From: Theristus sp. LFF4_11
Lineage: Eukaryota; Nematoda; Chromadorea; Monhysterida; Xyalidae
Direction of reading: 5' to 3'
Assembly: GCA_030248135.1 (NCBI GenBank)
Contig: JASANC010001258.1
Coordinates: forward strand, 124,001 to 188,000
Length of the DNA stretch: 64,000 nucleotides
Position 1 is the stretch's first letter. Each line of letters begins with the position of its first letter. Below, piece by piece: positions 44,501-58,370 of this stretch. The notes below the pieces were generated by a model, which worked only from the letters and a program-made list of their open reading frames with translations, had not been told where the DNA came from and ran no database searches. Made by a program: the position numbers and the translations under genes.

Positions 44501-45620
44501 AAGCCAATCAACAAAGCAGAGCAAAAATCGTTTCACTGCGCCGAGAAAATGGTCCAACAAATTTTTCAGCAAAGTTTCAACATATTTCAGCAAAAGCACA
44601 TGGTTCTGTGGAACTATTTACCTTTGTGTGAGTGAGGTACTTTGTGAAGAAACCATAGTTTTACAGTATCCGCGTTAGTTTACCTTGAACGCGCTGAGCA
44701 TGTAAGTGAGCAGTTCGTTGCTGATGCCAAGTTGTCGGATCTTGGTAGCATTCACGCGCGAATACGTGCAAACGGTGATCAGCGGGAATGCAAGTGAAGA
44801 ATTCACCTGCATGTGCAATCTTTCTCAGTTTTCTAACGAATCAGCGTAATGAAATAGCAATTCAAACTCCTTACCTTGTACGTAATTTTGGTGCTTGCGG
44901 TCTGGTTGAAAAACGCGTCAAACAGATGGCGAATCTCATTGCCAGCCATGAAAATCGCGCCGATGCTCAGAACGAGCCAGACAAGTTTTGACAGTTTCGA
45001 TTTCGCCTTCAGCACGTCGCGGAAGATGCCAACGGACAACGCAAAGTCGATAACCTAATAATGGCTTTTTCACGAACCCACTTTATTGTGTTCCACTCTG
45101 TTGATTAGCTGAGTTTTCAAATCAGGAGCACATGTTGGTTCGACAAAAAGAGGTATCCAATCAGTGTGCTATCTCCGCTGGCGTCCAACCTCGCTTCTGC
45201 GTGTCGCGTAGACGTGCTTTCGTTTTTCCTGATTTTCTTTCCGATACTCTGAGATGATGCGCGATTTCAACGATACGCGACTACCAGTCGCGATCGAAGC
45301 AATGGAGTCTGAATATGACATAATTCATCATAGCTGATCAGTGTAACAGATTTCGGCGTTCTTTGTGATATTGCACAGGCATGTGCGTGTGTTTTGTTTT
45401 CATTAACTTAATAAAACCACTGCAAAGTTATCCAATTGCTGCCAGATTCTTTTCTCCGGAATATAAACGTGAAAGTTGTCTTCCCTGCTCGGCTCTTGAA
45501 GGTTTCGCCATTTTGCGAGTGCGCCTTCCTGATTTCATCGCCGTCCACAGGCACCGCAAACGAACTCCGTTTCGAACTGCGCGTTGATTCAACGGGCGCT
45601 TCCAGGCGATTTTGTGCCAT
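41546..45620 (-). CDS. DEG/ENaC-family sodium channel subunit
   Basis: Thirteen exons give a 596-residue frame: 45555-45620, 44875-45054, 44684-44806, 44139-44379, 43898-44022, 43708-43751, 43442-43543, 43183-43309, 42923-43077, 42712-42736, 42420-42614, 41951-42116 and 41546-41787. Seen: TM1 in LSKLVWLVLSIGAIFMAGN, then the post-TM1 FPLITVCTYSRVN, GKCFVV and PGPSGGLRIYINNW. The cysteine-rich extracellular region follows (YSYEGCFTECV, CMCIQIG, CNCPLPCDQWSYE), then LSNIGGQLSIWLG before TM2 and a Gln/His-rich cytoplasmic tail. Known: these channels form amiloride-type trimeric Na+ channels gated by mechanical force, protons or peptides. Oddities: the N-terminal HG gating motif reads VG (SVGIFRDV), the G-x-S filter triplet reads GIR, and the 43752-43897 intron lacks a GT donor. 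Exon 1 (MAQNRLEAPVESTRSSKRSS) is chosen only for its phase and is tentative. Confidence 0.88.
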
Positions 45621-48600
45621 GTTTTCCTCTCACCGTTTATAAAACTTCCGTGTAACACTAACCACCGTTCATGCAGTTTTTTTTCAGTTGCTTCGGAAGC
45701 AGAAACGTTATGAAGAGAAGAACCAAATGAAACGTGTGAGAAACACCGGTTGTGCCGTGATTCACTACGAATGTCCAGCTAATGATGTTTACTGATCTGC
45801 GAGGAAACAATTTCGTTTTTCCGCTAGCTGTCATTCAACGAGTAGGACGCGTATCGAAAATGATATGCAAACAGTCCCTCGGAGTCCGTCAACTTCAAGT
45901 GCGTTTCTCAACCGCCGCCCGTTTTGTTCCAAACTCCAAGGTCCCAAGTTTATCACCCCGCAAACTGAAATGGCCACATTACCCAGATCGTTTTACGCCA
46001 CTACACATTCGTGTTATATTGCTGCAAATAAAGCGTGTGTGCCCATCCTACGACACGAACTAAACGGCGATAACAACTTTTCGTTCATGCATTTTTAATA
46101 AATCCACGATCTCATGACACAGCGCCAGCACGACGGCGTTGAAGGCGTGTCCTGCTCCATCCATCTTGCATCGTCCATGCTGACTTGGTGTTCGCGTAGC
46201 CAGACTCACACCACAAAAATGGTGAGCATTTTTCATTTAAAAACGCACTGCAACTACAACATCATACTATCAATTCCGATTTGTGGTGTAAGTTATGATC
46301 AATTGCAGTCAAACGCCTGTAATCTCGATCTTGCAGCAGCACAGTGATTTCCAGTTGGCGAAATCGTCCATGAGTGTGCGTCAAACTACGCAAGCACCCC
46401 TTTTCAGACAACCATCGTTATTCATCAAAGTTTTTCATGAAGCCATCGGCAAGGGGTACACGCGTGTGATGCATGACGGGAAACGCCACGTCGTTAATGA
46501 TGGCCGAAAAGACTTTTGTTGACTTCTCCATCCAGCTGTATTGTTGCCAAGTCTGGGATAATTAATTTTTCAGGCATAAAACCGACAGATATTGATCAAA
46601 AATCCGCCTGAAACATACCAAGCCGTTTGTCACCGGACTTTAAAAATGTACGCAATATGCTTGGTAAATGACGGCAGTCTTGCTGACAGCTCAAAAAATA
46701 GATTTTGCGGGTATTAGATATTTTTCATCAAGATGCACTTTCCCTTTTTATCAGCAGCTGCGATAGTAAGCTGAAATTCTCGCAAATTCTTGGGTCAAAT
46801 GTCGCATTGCAACGACACGTGTTTCTTGTTCTTATTAATCAAATTAATTATTTATTTACTTTTTTTATTCATAATTGCATTCCCACTAATAAGAATGATC
46901 ATTATATCATTCATGGATGACATTCTGATGTGAAACACGTTTTTGCCGATAAACACCTGTTTCCGCTTTTCTCACATCGTTGATTCCCGCCAAAAGCCAG
47001 TCATTCAAACGAGGGAGTGGTGCTTGGCGGCAATACGAGACAAAATACCAAAATACCAGTCAAGCTGAAATGAAAGATGACATTCTTTGCTTGTGCTTAT
47101 TCATCGGCATTTCCTGGGAGCCGTCTTTTCATAATTCATGAGTTTCACAGTTGAATCAACCGTAGTGTTGCTGTCACTTTTATTCTCACCAAATATTTTC
47201 ACTTGCCAGCTTTTGAGATATCGACTTTTTTATTTTTTTACATGCAGATGATTCACACGTTTTTGGAAGCGGTGCTACCCTCACACGCACACACACAATG
47301 GAACACAACAGCAGCAGTATAAAACAGAAAAGAAAAAGAACGAATAGCAGACTCAAAAAATGTACAACAAAACCTGCAGATGCAGAAACATAGGAAACAG
47401 AAACAAACAACAAAGGTTTAGCATGCAATTGTGGCAAATAAAGTTTTTTTTGTTGAAAAAATATGCACAGACTTGTCATGGGGTGGGTGCAATGAGAAAT
47501 TATGTACAAACTGTCAGGTTATAAAAACAGAAACAAAATAATTTTGTCACATTTTTTCAGCATAACCCTGTGGAGAGCAACATAAAATAGAAATATTTTT
47601 AGACTGATGTTTTTAGCATTGTTTGAAAAAAACGAAAAAACGGCATAGACAAATAAAAAATGACTAATTTGGACTGAAATATGTAACTGTGCACACTTGC
47701 ATTATCATAATCATTCCTCAGCCCATAAAACATCAAAATTATGGAAAAATACCGTTTGAGCTCAAGAACACTAAAACTTTTTTTTCCAAACAAAACAAAC
47801 GCCTTTCAAATATCTAAAAATGAAATAGTGTACACACGTGTGCGTAGTTTACTGGTACACTGAGTTCAAACGTTAAACAAACAAAAAATACACAAATGGC
47901 AACCTTATCGTTTTGGACCAGAATATTGTTTGAAAACCCATGTTAAACAATTTTTGTGGTATTTCATCTCAAGGTAATACAAGAACTATAATGAATACAT
48001 GAATAAAGTTCCCTACATTTTAATTAGTTCTGTTCAAGCGAAAACGCGCACTTAGCTGCTTAGTCGATATTTGAACCTTGATTTTTGGCAGATCGAAATC
48101 ACACAGTTAAAAATGTCTAAAACCATAGCCGTGAGTCCCTCAAACTTTCCCACACACACACACATACACAAGATCGCTCATAATTTCGCAAAAAAAACAC
48201 AGACAATTTGAAAAAATGCAACTCCGTTTTATGACGGCCATGTTTCAAAATTATTTCGCTTTTTATGAACTGGCCCCGGCGAACACGCAGACAAAATGCA
48301 ACGTTCTAGTGGCAATATATTGTTGCGGCAGCTCATTCAACGTGATTTATGGGCCCATTTCGCGAGCAATATTGTTACTACCAGTCAGGCCTGGTGGCCC
48401 CCGTGCAACGTCGCGTTCGTATCAATGACACAAAGCAGGCAGATAGACACACGGCACTGGCAGACGAAAAACGTGCTTGTACACTCTCTCGTTGTTGTTG
48501 TCGCATATTTTTATTCACAACACGAAACATAGCAGAAGCACATTTGCTGTTTTTGAAGCATATTCGCTGACCGACCAGTGCTCGGTACTGGAGTCACTGG

Positions 48601-51600
48601 ACGCACTCGGAATTGAGAATTTGACGTTTTTTTTCTGACGTCGGGTGGCTCGGATCATGCAACAGACTGCAAGCAAGGCGTGTTTTTTTAATTTGTGAGA
48701 TTCAATAAAAACCGCCTTCAAATATTTTCTGATCTTGAAGAATAACCTTTGCTTTTTTCAACTTTGAACAACTCCTAAGTGAAGCGGTTTGCTCAGCTGC
48801 CCGGACTTAACGCTACCGTAGGCGTCTGCTTTGCTTGCTATCTGTCTTTTTGCAGCTTGTCGCATGTGTGCTTGCTTGGCTGTTGTGTTAAGTGTAACTG
48901 GTATATATTTTATGTAAACACACAGACACACACAAACAGTCATTCAAATACACGACGCATATTTTATGTTTTATGGTGCCTGCCTGCTGATTATTTTGTT
49001 GGTAGCCAGCCACGTTATATTTTATTTTTATGGATATAAGAGTGTGTAAATTGTGTGTGAATGGGCCATTTTTTGGGGCACAATATTAACGAGCTAATTT
49101 ATGTTTGATAGGCTGAGCTGAACAGAAAACGTGCGGAAGACATTTTGACTTGATGTGACTTTTCGAAAGCTATTGCCTTTTTGTCTTTTAACAATCAAAA
49201 ACGCATGTGTTGCAAAATTTCAAACCGACACAAAGCGTTTTTGGAATGCAAGCGAAAGAGCGTAACAGTGCAAAACGTTGACAGCAAGCAGCACCACTTT
49301 TGCTTACGATTCTCTATCCCTGTTCCTGTAAAGTTTCCAGATTCACTCCAGTTTCCTGACTATAACCGGCAGTTTTCCAAGTGCGACATCGCAGCAGCAT
49401 AATTCCATTGTGCCCATCCCATGCGACACACGGGCACGCGCTCTGTTTTGCAACGGGGAACTAACAATTTTTTGATATAATGCTCATAGTCTCTGACACA
49501 CACACAGTCGCTGCGCGCACAAAAGGCAAAATCAAGCCCCGCGCAAAATACAGACTGCTTCGGGCGATTCATCAAAAAATGTCAAGCCTCTCTGTGTCTC
49601 TCTGGCGCTCGCCCATGGGCTGCCCACTGCCGAATCATCCATCTTGCGAGTGTCGGTTCGCCTGTGTGCGCATATGTAACGCTTACATTTATGTTCTGTT
49701 GCACACACAAACACACACATATACACACGCACAGATACACACAATCGGTAACTGATATATTTATATTCACATCCACATGAACGAGCATTACAATAAACGG
49801 GTCACGAAGATCAACGGTCGCAGATAAAAAAAGACACCACAGCGTTGGACCGAACAACACCGAAGCACACACGGACCCCACAGGACTTTTGGGTGCTCTG
49901 ATTTTTGTGGTGCGAGATTAGCGAACAGTCGAACCAACAGCAGTAACAACAGAGAGACACGAGATCGTGTTTATCGCAGGTCCATATGCCACAATGGCAG
50001 CCCGTGTGAAGCCTGCGCATTTCAGGCTCTTCAGCCGCACATCAAGCCAACGGAGCGACGTGCGCCCGCCTTTTTTTCTCGGTCGCGCCAGCAGCGCATA
50101 TCGGCAGCAGCCACGCATTTTTGATCTATGACGGCAGCGACTGAAAATATGACCAGCCACAGCCGATGATTTATCACGCTGCAAGCGCATACACTGAAAC
50201 TGCCGAAAATATCATTTCATATTTTGCAACCGGCTTGCGCTGTTTTTTTTCTGAACGGAGCGCTTTCGCAAATGTAATTTGTTATTAATATGCTTCGCGA
50301 AGCACACCAGGAAAAGTTAGATGATTTTTTGGCTCGAAGAATGACTGATCAAAATTTAGATGGTTTGTCATCGTAAACAATGTCACATTGCATCAACCTT
50401 TTTTCACATTCTACTTAGTCTTCTGTGCCGTATTAAATGAGCGGACCGAAAAGAACATAACAAGAAATCATGATGGGAATTAGCAGCAACTTGCGATTAA
50501 TTCCGCACAGCATTTCCCATTCCGGTTTTGCATTCATGCACCACCAGCCGTTTGTTTTTTTACAAGCCCACACACAGACACGATTGAAACGGTAAAAAAA
50601 AAACACGGTGTTGGGTGTTGCGTGCGTTTGTACGGCTAGAACTGCACCAGATTTTGGCGCCTGGGCTGGGATATTTTCACTATCCAAACCGTCTCATTAG
50701 CTATTCAAAAAAACAGCAAAAAACCAAACACATACATACCAAACAAAGCTCCAGCAGTTTTTAAAGCGAAGTTGTCGGATACACGATACCACCACACATG
50801 TATACGTTTAAAAAACCTTGAAACTGCGATCAGATAGCGTTGCTATTTTATTACAGTTTTGTCTACGTTTTTCAAAAATACACAGCGTTTTTTTTGACAG
50901 ATATTCACACTTTTTACCGCCGACGCAAACCGGTAAAGCTTTGTGATGGCTGACTGTTCCCTGTAAAAAGGTTAGCAGTGGCCGAATCAAGCGGTGCTCT
51001 GTGCAAGCGTTGGCATTTGGCAGATCGCATAGAGTCCGTTTTTCTTCACACGCCTGTGCGGTGTCGGGAAACGCTAAATGCAAATGAGTGTTGCTCACAA
51101 CGTGCGAGGATGAACATGAAGCATCTTTTGAAATCATACCGTAATCGATCATTTAATTGTTCGATTCACTTGAACTGTCAACAGTGAAATTGCTGGAGTT
51201 GTTTTTTTGTAATTCTAGGCGAATTACTCGCCTTGAAACATTGCATTCAACACCGCTTCATATAAAACAAACATTTGCACCAGTATTCGCGCGCAACAAC
51301 ATCCCACACCTCTTAATCGCTTCACAATTACTTGCATTGGGAACGCCCCCCGATGGCCCATAAATCGTACATCTACTGCGCCGGTTTCATATATTTTATA
51401 ATCTCTCCATCGTACACACGCTGAATCGCAAATCAAGTCAAATCGGACATCTCGCAATTTCAGCTGCCTCGAGTTATAGCAAGGCACACGTAATGCAAAT
51501 GCTGAATATACCGTGATACCGGCGACTATTGCGATTGTACAACCAGTGAAAGCGCAAAGCTCAACGCAACCGATAAGTGCATAATCCTGAACCGAACAGA

Positions 51601-53738
51601 AACTTCAACTTTGAGATATCCGGTTTCGCTGTTCGCACAGACAGAACTGAACGCAATTTGCAATCAGAACGATCGTGGCGCCGTGTTTTATGGTCGCACA
51701 AAGTCAATGCAATGAATCAAACTGTGTCGGCCACAAATCACACGCGCAAACGTGCCCCCATGTCCATGTGCGTTTGAAATCGCCATGTACGAACCAAAGT
51801 ATAAATCTCTGTGTGATTCTATAACCATGTTTTTAAATTCAGTTCTCATGGCCTCCTGACACCAAAAGCAAACACACACAAAACGCAGATTGACTCAATT
51901 TCTGTGTGAAACTCTGCACACTTGTACGCAAGCTCTTTTCAATATTCCATACAAGCTTTCAAAACAAAAGCTTTCGTCTTTTCAGTCTGTACAGGGTGGG
52001 CCAAAAATGCAAATTTCAAAGGGATTGTCACTCGTATTTAGCACCAAAATTTATGCTTTCTTTTTACGCATTCAAATTTCAGCTGAAAATATTGATCCAA
52101 ATTGCTGCAGTCGAAAAAATACAAAAGTTGCTTTTTTGAATTCGTGCGAGTCATACTCTGGCTTCAATATTTTGCACCAGCCTCTGATTTGTCATAAATG
52201 TTGCTGACTGAACACCACAGAATGAAAATTGTGGAGCTGTCTTGTTCTGCCATCTTGACGGTGCTTTTTGCGTTTATTCAGCATAAAACACCAAAAATGA
52301 CTTTTTCTGCACATCGATGTTTTTGACGGAAATTCGACTACATAAAAGAAGGCATAAATTCTATAAGTGTTCCAAAGTTTAGCTCAATCTCTCCTAATCT
52401 GGGACTAATACGAGCCATTTTAAATGTTCACTTATTTGGCCCACCCTGTATTTCGCAAGATGCAAGTGCAATGCGGGGCTCTCCTTTGGATCGGAGGAAC
52501 CCAGAGCGGTAAGAGTGATGAGTCAATCTCAGTCGCGCAACGCCTCAGTCCTCACCCGGAAACTGAGTGAAAACGAACGTCCGTAATGCTGAAACAGCGA
52601 CATTTCATTCGTGTGTGTCTGCCTGATGGTACAATTTTTATTCGGCCTCAGATTTCTCGGGGTTCCTTGGAAGTCTATGCCCCACGCAGTTTTTCATTCT
52701 CCCAAAACTGTCGGAAAGTCATGACCCATCGCACCAGTTTCCTCAAAAAAAACGCAAACAAAAAGGCGAAATAATGCCTGTGACCCGGACGCCCCGGTCC
52801 CGGCCCCGGCCTCTGCCGTTATCTGCAAATAATCAGCGCTCGACCAGGCAAAAAAGCGCGCCGGCCGAATATGAAGTAGAAAGTTGATAAATGACACTGT
52901 GGCGGTCTTTGAAGTCTGCTTCTTATCACGCGCAGTCAATCAGGGCTCCACGATCATGTATAGACCAGAAGAAAAAAGACCGATATCGCGTCTTGAAGCC
53001 AGTTTTTTTTAATCGGCATGAAGAAAAATTAGATTTATCTCAGCAATTAAGAAGCGTGTGCACGTAATATTTCGCTTGAGCAGAACCTGTGCCGCGCCGA
53101 AGGATGGAGTGAAGAAATATGAAAGTGTTGCAGTAACAATGATTGGGAAACACTGTCTCAATAAATTCATAAAATACAGTCAATCAGTCAAACATCTTTG
53201 CAGTTTTCCACATGGTTCTTGGCATGCTGTGCCCATCACCGATTGTACCACACAGAAGCGGATAATTTAAGGGCAGCTGCATAAGTTTTGAGTTTTGTGT
53301 GTTTGACTGTTTGGAAAAAAAATAAGGAACACAGATAACAAAACAATCGCATGTGTGTTGTACAAGCAAACCCTGTAGTGCGTGCTGTCGAGCAAAATGT
53401 GTGCAAGCTTAAAAGAAAATTCAATGAACCCCTACCACTAAAATATCGAACATATAATTTAAATCAACCAATCAAATACTGTCGGTTGCAAAACAGCAAA
53501 AAACATTGATAATGCCACAATTAACACTGACGTAGTTTCTGGAGTGAGAAAAATGTTTGTGTTAAACACAAATCAAAAACACAAAACGTTCACATGTCGG
53601 GGCGGATAAACACAATAAATGAACTAACCTTCTGTCAGAGGCGCCAACAGAAACAACAACAGTTCAAGTTCAATATTTCAACTATAATAGCGGTGTAGCG
53701 CTGGAGGATTGCGGCCAGCAGAGTGTCGGCGTGTACAC
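45621..53738. other. Long region without a recognised gene
   Basis: About 8.1 kb between the start of the DEG/ENaC gene and the stop of Frizzled (both minus strand). It is AT-rich with CA-type simple sequence (near 47282-47297, 48157-48169 and 49705-49740). Open frames are short and without domains. It contains a mariner-type MITE at 51992-52448. It probably holds the 3' UTR of Frizzled and upstream sequence of the DEG/ENaC gene, possibly untranslated exons. Confidence 0.5.
51992..52448. mobile_element. Mariner-type MITE with CAGGGTGGGCCA ends
   Basis: CAGGGTGGGCCAAAAATG begins at 51992 and TTTGGCCCACCCTG ends at 52448; both are flanked by TA (51990-51991 and 52449-52450). Terminal CAGGGTG.. 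repeats at TA targets are usual for mariner. It is 457 bp with no transposase. Confidence 0.85.
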
Positions 53739-56700
53739 TCACGCCCTCGCGTACATCGGCAGCACCGGGCGCATCATGTCGGGCGCCATCGCGTTCGTCG
53801 CATGCGCATGCTGCATGCCGCTCATTGGCGCCGCCGTGCCGCCGACGGTCGCCGTGTTCAACGCGAACGGCACCGGCGGTCGTGCGACCAGTGGCGCTGT
53901 CGCCGGCGAGTGTTGCGCGTGCGGCGCACGATTCACAACGGGCGTCGCGTTGCCGCGTCGCCAGAACAGTCGCGCGTAAAAGTTGTGCCACGAGGAGACG
54001 GTCTTCGAGCTGAAGATCCAGACGGCGCACGTGATGCCGACGACCAGTGCCATCAGGTACTTGATGACGAACACGAGAAACTCGGGCGCGACGGCGTCAC
54101 GGCGCCGGTCGAATCGCGGGTCGCCGACGCACGGCACGAATTGTTGCTGGTGGTGGTTGGGAGAGTTCGAGTGTTGTTGGTGTTGTTGCTGTAGTGTCGA
54201 GTGTGGACTGCCAGCGACCAGCACCGTCTCGGACATGCAGCGCATGCTGTGCCAGGTGCGCAGCCACGCCGGCAGCGCGCTCGACTGGTAGCCGAGACAA
54301 GCGAGCGTCACCACCGCCGGCACGATGTACATGAAGCTGAACGCGCTGATTCGCAGCATCAGCTTCTCGAGTTTGTCGATCTTCTCGCCCTTGTTGCCGT
54401 CCTGGTATTTGATGTAGTAGCGGCGGATGCGCAGCATCGACACGAAACCGCAGAAGAGGAACAGCACGCCAATCACTGTAAAATGGGCCAGCTCAATGAA
54501 GATTGGAGAAATTTTTATGAAACCATGTAGTTCGTGACAACGCACACAAGCAGATGCCGAGTGGTATGAGCACGAAGTTGCGCAGCGCGGTGCTGTCCCA
54601 GTTGCCGACCGAGCAGATGCCCGTGAACGGATCACCGTCGATCTTGTGCGACACGAGTATGCCCATCATCAACAGCGCTGGGATGCCCCACGCGACCAGG
54701 TGGAAGAAATGAGCCTGCATAAAACAAATGCGATTTAGCCAAGGGCTGTGAGACAGACTGTGAAAGTGCCAATCACAGTGGAGCAACAGTGAGACAGTAA
54801 AAATTCAATTATATCGGTGCAACAAATAATCGTTAATAATCGTTATTTGACAAAGGTGTACAATCTATTGACAAATCACTTCATACCTGTTGCTCAATGG
54901 CCTCCTGTCCCCACTTTAGGTTCGCAGCAAGGAACCACGTGAAGCAGAGCAGCACCCACCAAATGCTGCTGGCCATGTTGAAGAAGTAGTGCAACACTGC
55001 GAGCACGGTGCAGCCGATCTCGCTGGTGCCTGCAAATGGCGTTACAGACACGTGAAAGTGCTAGTTGAAACGAATGAAGGCATACTTGCGCTGAAAAGTC
55101 AAACATCGGTGGGGCAGTTTCGTTTTGGTGCATACGAGCCAACGAATGCAGCCAATTTAGCTATGGTGATATATACGTGCAGAAAACGGTTGCCACCGCA
55201 AACAGAACAGCGTTGACTCGGTCAACCTTGCACAACGAGCGCCTTCGGCACCATGCTCGCGAGCGGACTCATCAGCTGCGACGCGGCCGCGCCACCTCCG
55301 GTCGTCGCGAGCAGCATCGCCGCGTGATTCGGCGACGGCGTGCACGCCAGCTCGTTCTCGGTGACGAAGCCGACGATGTAGACGCACGAGATGACGAGAT
55401 AGCAGAGCGCCATGAAGAATATCGGGCGAACCGGATACGGGAAACGTTGAATGTCGACGAAGAACGTCAACACGGTGAACAGCGTCGCCGCCGCGCAGCC
55501 GATCGCCCACAGACCCGTCCAGAATCGCAGGAAGTCGCGTTGCTCGCCGCCGAAGAAAACCTGAAGTTGGAAGAAAATTGCATTCATTCATTCAATAGTC
55601 AGTACCATTATAATAGCACACATTTCTAATTTGGAATCAAATTAATGGCAATTGTTCGTCCAACCAACCCCAGCAGCACACAATGCCAAGCGCACCTTAT
55701 CGAACGAATCCTTGTCGCACGGGAACGCACACTGGCGTACGAGCTCGGATCCGAAGTTCAGCCGGTAGTGCTCGGGATCCTTCAGTTGCGCCGACGACAA
55801 CGCGCTCGGGCAGACGTAGGTCGCGTTCACGACGGCGCCGGACGTGGCTGCGCGATTCTTGTGGTTGCCGTTCGCGTTGTTCGGATTGGCCGAGTCTGAC
55901 GAGACGGGCGGCTCAAAGTGCGACGGCTTCAGCGAGATCGCGCCGAAACCGCCGGTCGGTCGCTCGTTCGGCGACGTTTTCGTCTTGTTCTCGCCGACGC
56001 AGAGACCCTCGTTCTTGAACTTCTTGCACTGGAGCGACTCCGGCCACGAGAAGCCGAACTTGTTCATCAGATCCTCGCAGCCTTGACGCGCCGACTCGCA
56101 CAGGTGACGACACGGTGGGATCGGTCTGAAATAAGGAGACGCAAACGACGGTTTTTTTGTCAACGGAACTCAACTCACGCAAACCGGCACAACTGATCTC
56201 ATTAAATGAAACAGCTTTTAAATGCACCTGTAATCAATCGCAACATGTAAATTTTGAGACAGGTCTTGTAAAAACGACCATACCTTTCCATCACGGTGCA
56301 GACGGGCGCGTACATGGTGCAGAGGAAGAATTTCAAGTCTGGGCTGCACTGCACTTTGACGAGCGGCAGGAACTGGTGAACCTGCCATACGAACGGGCAT
56401 TTGAAGTTTTAGCTGATCACAAGCACAAACTGAATTTAGCAAACAAAAAAAACCAAAACATCTGACTGACTGCAAGTTCGACAGTAAAGCACAAATTGCT
56501 GTCGCGGCTTAATGCAGTAAAAAAACAATCCAAAAAAACTAAACTCCAGCCATTCCACCAACCTCGAGTGCCGCGTCCTCCTGCGTCAGATGATTCAGCA
56601 GATTCGGGAATATGGTCATGTTGTAGGCGATGTCCTGGCACATTGCGATCGTGATCTGCGTGCACTTGGCGCTGACGGGGGCACCGTCCTGCCCGTAGAA

Positions 56701-56859
56701 GTGGTGGTACTCGTTGTTGTTGGCGTTGCCTGCGCCGGCCACTGGCGGGCCGAATTCGTTGCTAAATTGACCCAAGTCTTGGCCATTCTGACGCGGCGAC
56801 ACCAACGTGATCGAAAACAACACTAAAACGGTCGCAGTCCCGAGGATACCGGGTGACAT
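53739..56859 (-). CDS. fz: Frizzled Wnt receptor, complete
   Basis: Seven exons give 735 residues: 56563-56859, 56284-56381, 55696-56125, 55227-55560, 54887-55029, 54546-54714 and 53739-54475. A signal peptide starts at [20 protein letters not shown]. The extracellular cysteine-rich domain has all ten cysteines ([54 protein letters not shown]). The [20 protein letters not shown] and GFSWPE segments place it nearest the Fz1/2/7 type. Seven membrane segments follow, with the Dishevelled-binding KTVSSW after TM7. Known: it transduces canonical and planar-polarity Wnt signals. Oddities: a long Asn/Gly-rich linker after the CRD, a Gln/His-rich insertion in the loop before TM7, and an Ala/Pro-rich tail ending MYARA, not a PDZ ligand. 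It is head-to-head with the methyltransferase-like gene. Confidence 0.95.
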
Positions 56860-58370
56860 GATGTTTTGTGAGCGATAGCGTTTTGAATTATAATATTTCG
56901 TGGTAGTTGATGGTTTCAATCTGAAAACCAACAAAACAACATAAATCAACACAATAACACACATGGACACTTTTTTACAAAACGCAAAAAATCAAAGCAA
57001 TAAAAAAATCAACACTCAATCAAAATAAAACATCAAGGATATAAATAAAAACAATATTATTATTATTGAAACACACGCGAGCAAACGCAACCGCGAAAGC
57101 ACCCAATAAACAACGCCAAACGACCGACAGTAAATCTAAATTGCTCCAAAGTGGAGCGCAATAGGAAAACGCGAGCACTGCTAGTCGAGAGACAAAAAAA
57201 CACACACAACAAAACGCTAAAACATAAAGACAGTCAGAGAACTGGCAAGAAAACGCGCGCGCACACACAGTCAAACGTGTTGCAAATTATCGCTCGCTGC
57301 TCGTCTTGTAAAGTATTGGAAAGATGGTCGAAATAAATTATAATAAAATCCAATAATCACATTTTACGACACCGATATACACGCACAGTGTGAGACAGTA
57401 TGTGTAAGCAGTTATCGTCAAAAACACACACTATTCAATAGAGAGACGGAGAACATATTAGATTTAAATGACGTGTAAACGAGCATATTACGCTCATATA
57501 CCGTTCGGAGCTCGGGCAAATTTATCGGGCGCAGCACACAGCACAGGAACAATGAACGCACACTCGCGAACGCATAACAACACACTTGGAAGAGACGCGT
57601 GTGCTTTATGGCGCACGATAAATCACGCTCGGTCGGGCAAAACTGAGCACCGACGTACCGTTTTAACACCAAGCAAACAGCCAATAACAACAACAAACAC
57701 AAACGCACACACACACACAAGCAACAGTATCATTGCAAAAATGAAAACCAGAAAGAGCACCACACCACACACCACACGTCGGCAATCGCAGCAAAATGGC
57801 ATTGCATACACGTATACGAACTATACAGAGAGACACAACACAGACAAACGTTGTGTTTGTTTCTGATGATATGCGAAAAACATTGCCCGCCACACACGCA
57901 CAGACGTGTACACGAAAATATGGACGGTGGAAAAAATCCGCTATGATAGCCACTTTGACTGTTGGAATGTCGGTTTAGTAGGTATATCATTGGAGTGAAT
58001 TGATGATGCGATTTTTGGTGGACGCGCGGTGTAATCTAAACACACACGACAACGCACAGACACGCACAAACGCACAACACAACGTGCACACACACATGCA
58101 CACACACGCACGCCGCAAATGATTGATTGAAACGCGCGCCTGTTTGGGAGTAGTCCGGCATGTTGATGTTTCAGGTTGCTCGTTAATGCGGACAAGCGTT
58201 TCCAACCGAGGCGGCTGCTTTGAAATCTCTCACGCGTTTTCACGTTTATCGATTTAATTTGACTCTGGTTATTTTTTTTTGAAAAAAGTCGAAAACTCGT
58301 AAAAATTCGCTAGTTTTATTTCGGCTTTGTGACGTGCAAACGTAAAGAAACTGCTGATGCTTTCGCTTTT
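56860..58370. other. Divergent intergenic region, Frizzled / methyltransferase-like gene
   Basis: About 1.5 kb between two divergent genes, so it should contain both promoters. AT-rich, with a CA run near 57702-57720 and further ACAC simple sequence near 58030-58110. I find no missing methyltransferase exon and no recognisable operator. Confidence 0.45.

Noticed and set aside
45408..45620. Full 70-codon frame as the first DEG/ENaC exon
   Set aside because: Its later donors are in the wrong phase for the TM1 exon; only the short version ending at 45555 fits, and that is tentative.
47186..47509. 107-codon minus-strand frame with a hydrophobic stretch
   Set aside because: The Leu/Phe run derives from AAGAAAAAG-type simple sequence; no start context, no partner exons.
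52451..52580. GC-richer stretch with GGATCGGAGGAACCCAGAG considered as a tRNA or small RNA
   Set aside because: No cloverleaf, A-box or B-box could be matched.
53709..54194. Arg-rich 161-codon open frame, plus strand
   Set aside because: Antisense shadow of the last Frizzled exon; GC-rich codons keep the opposite strand open.
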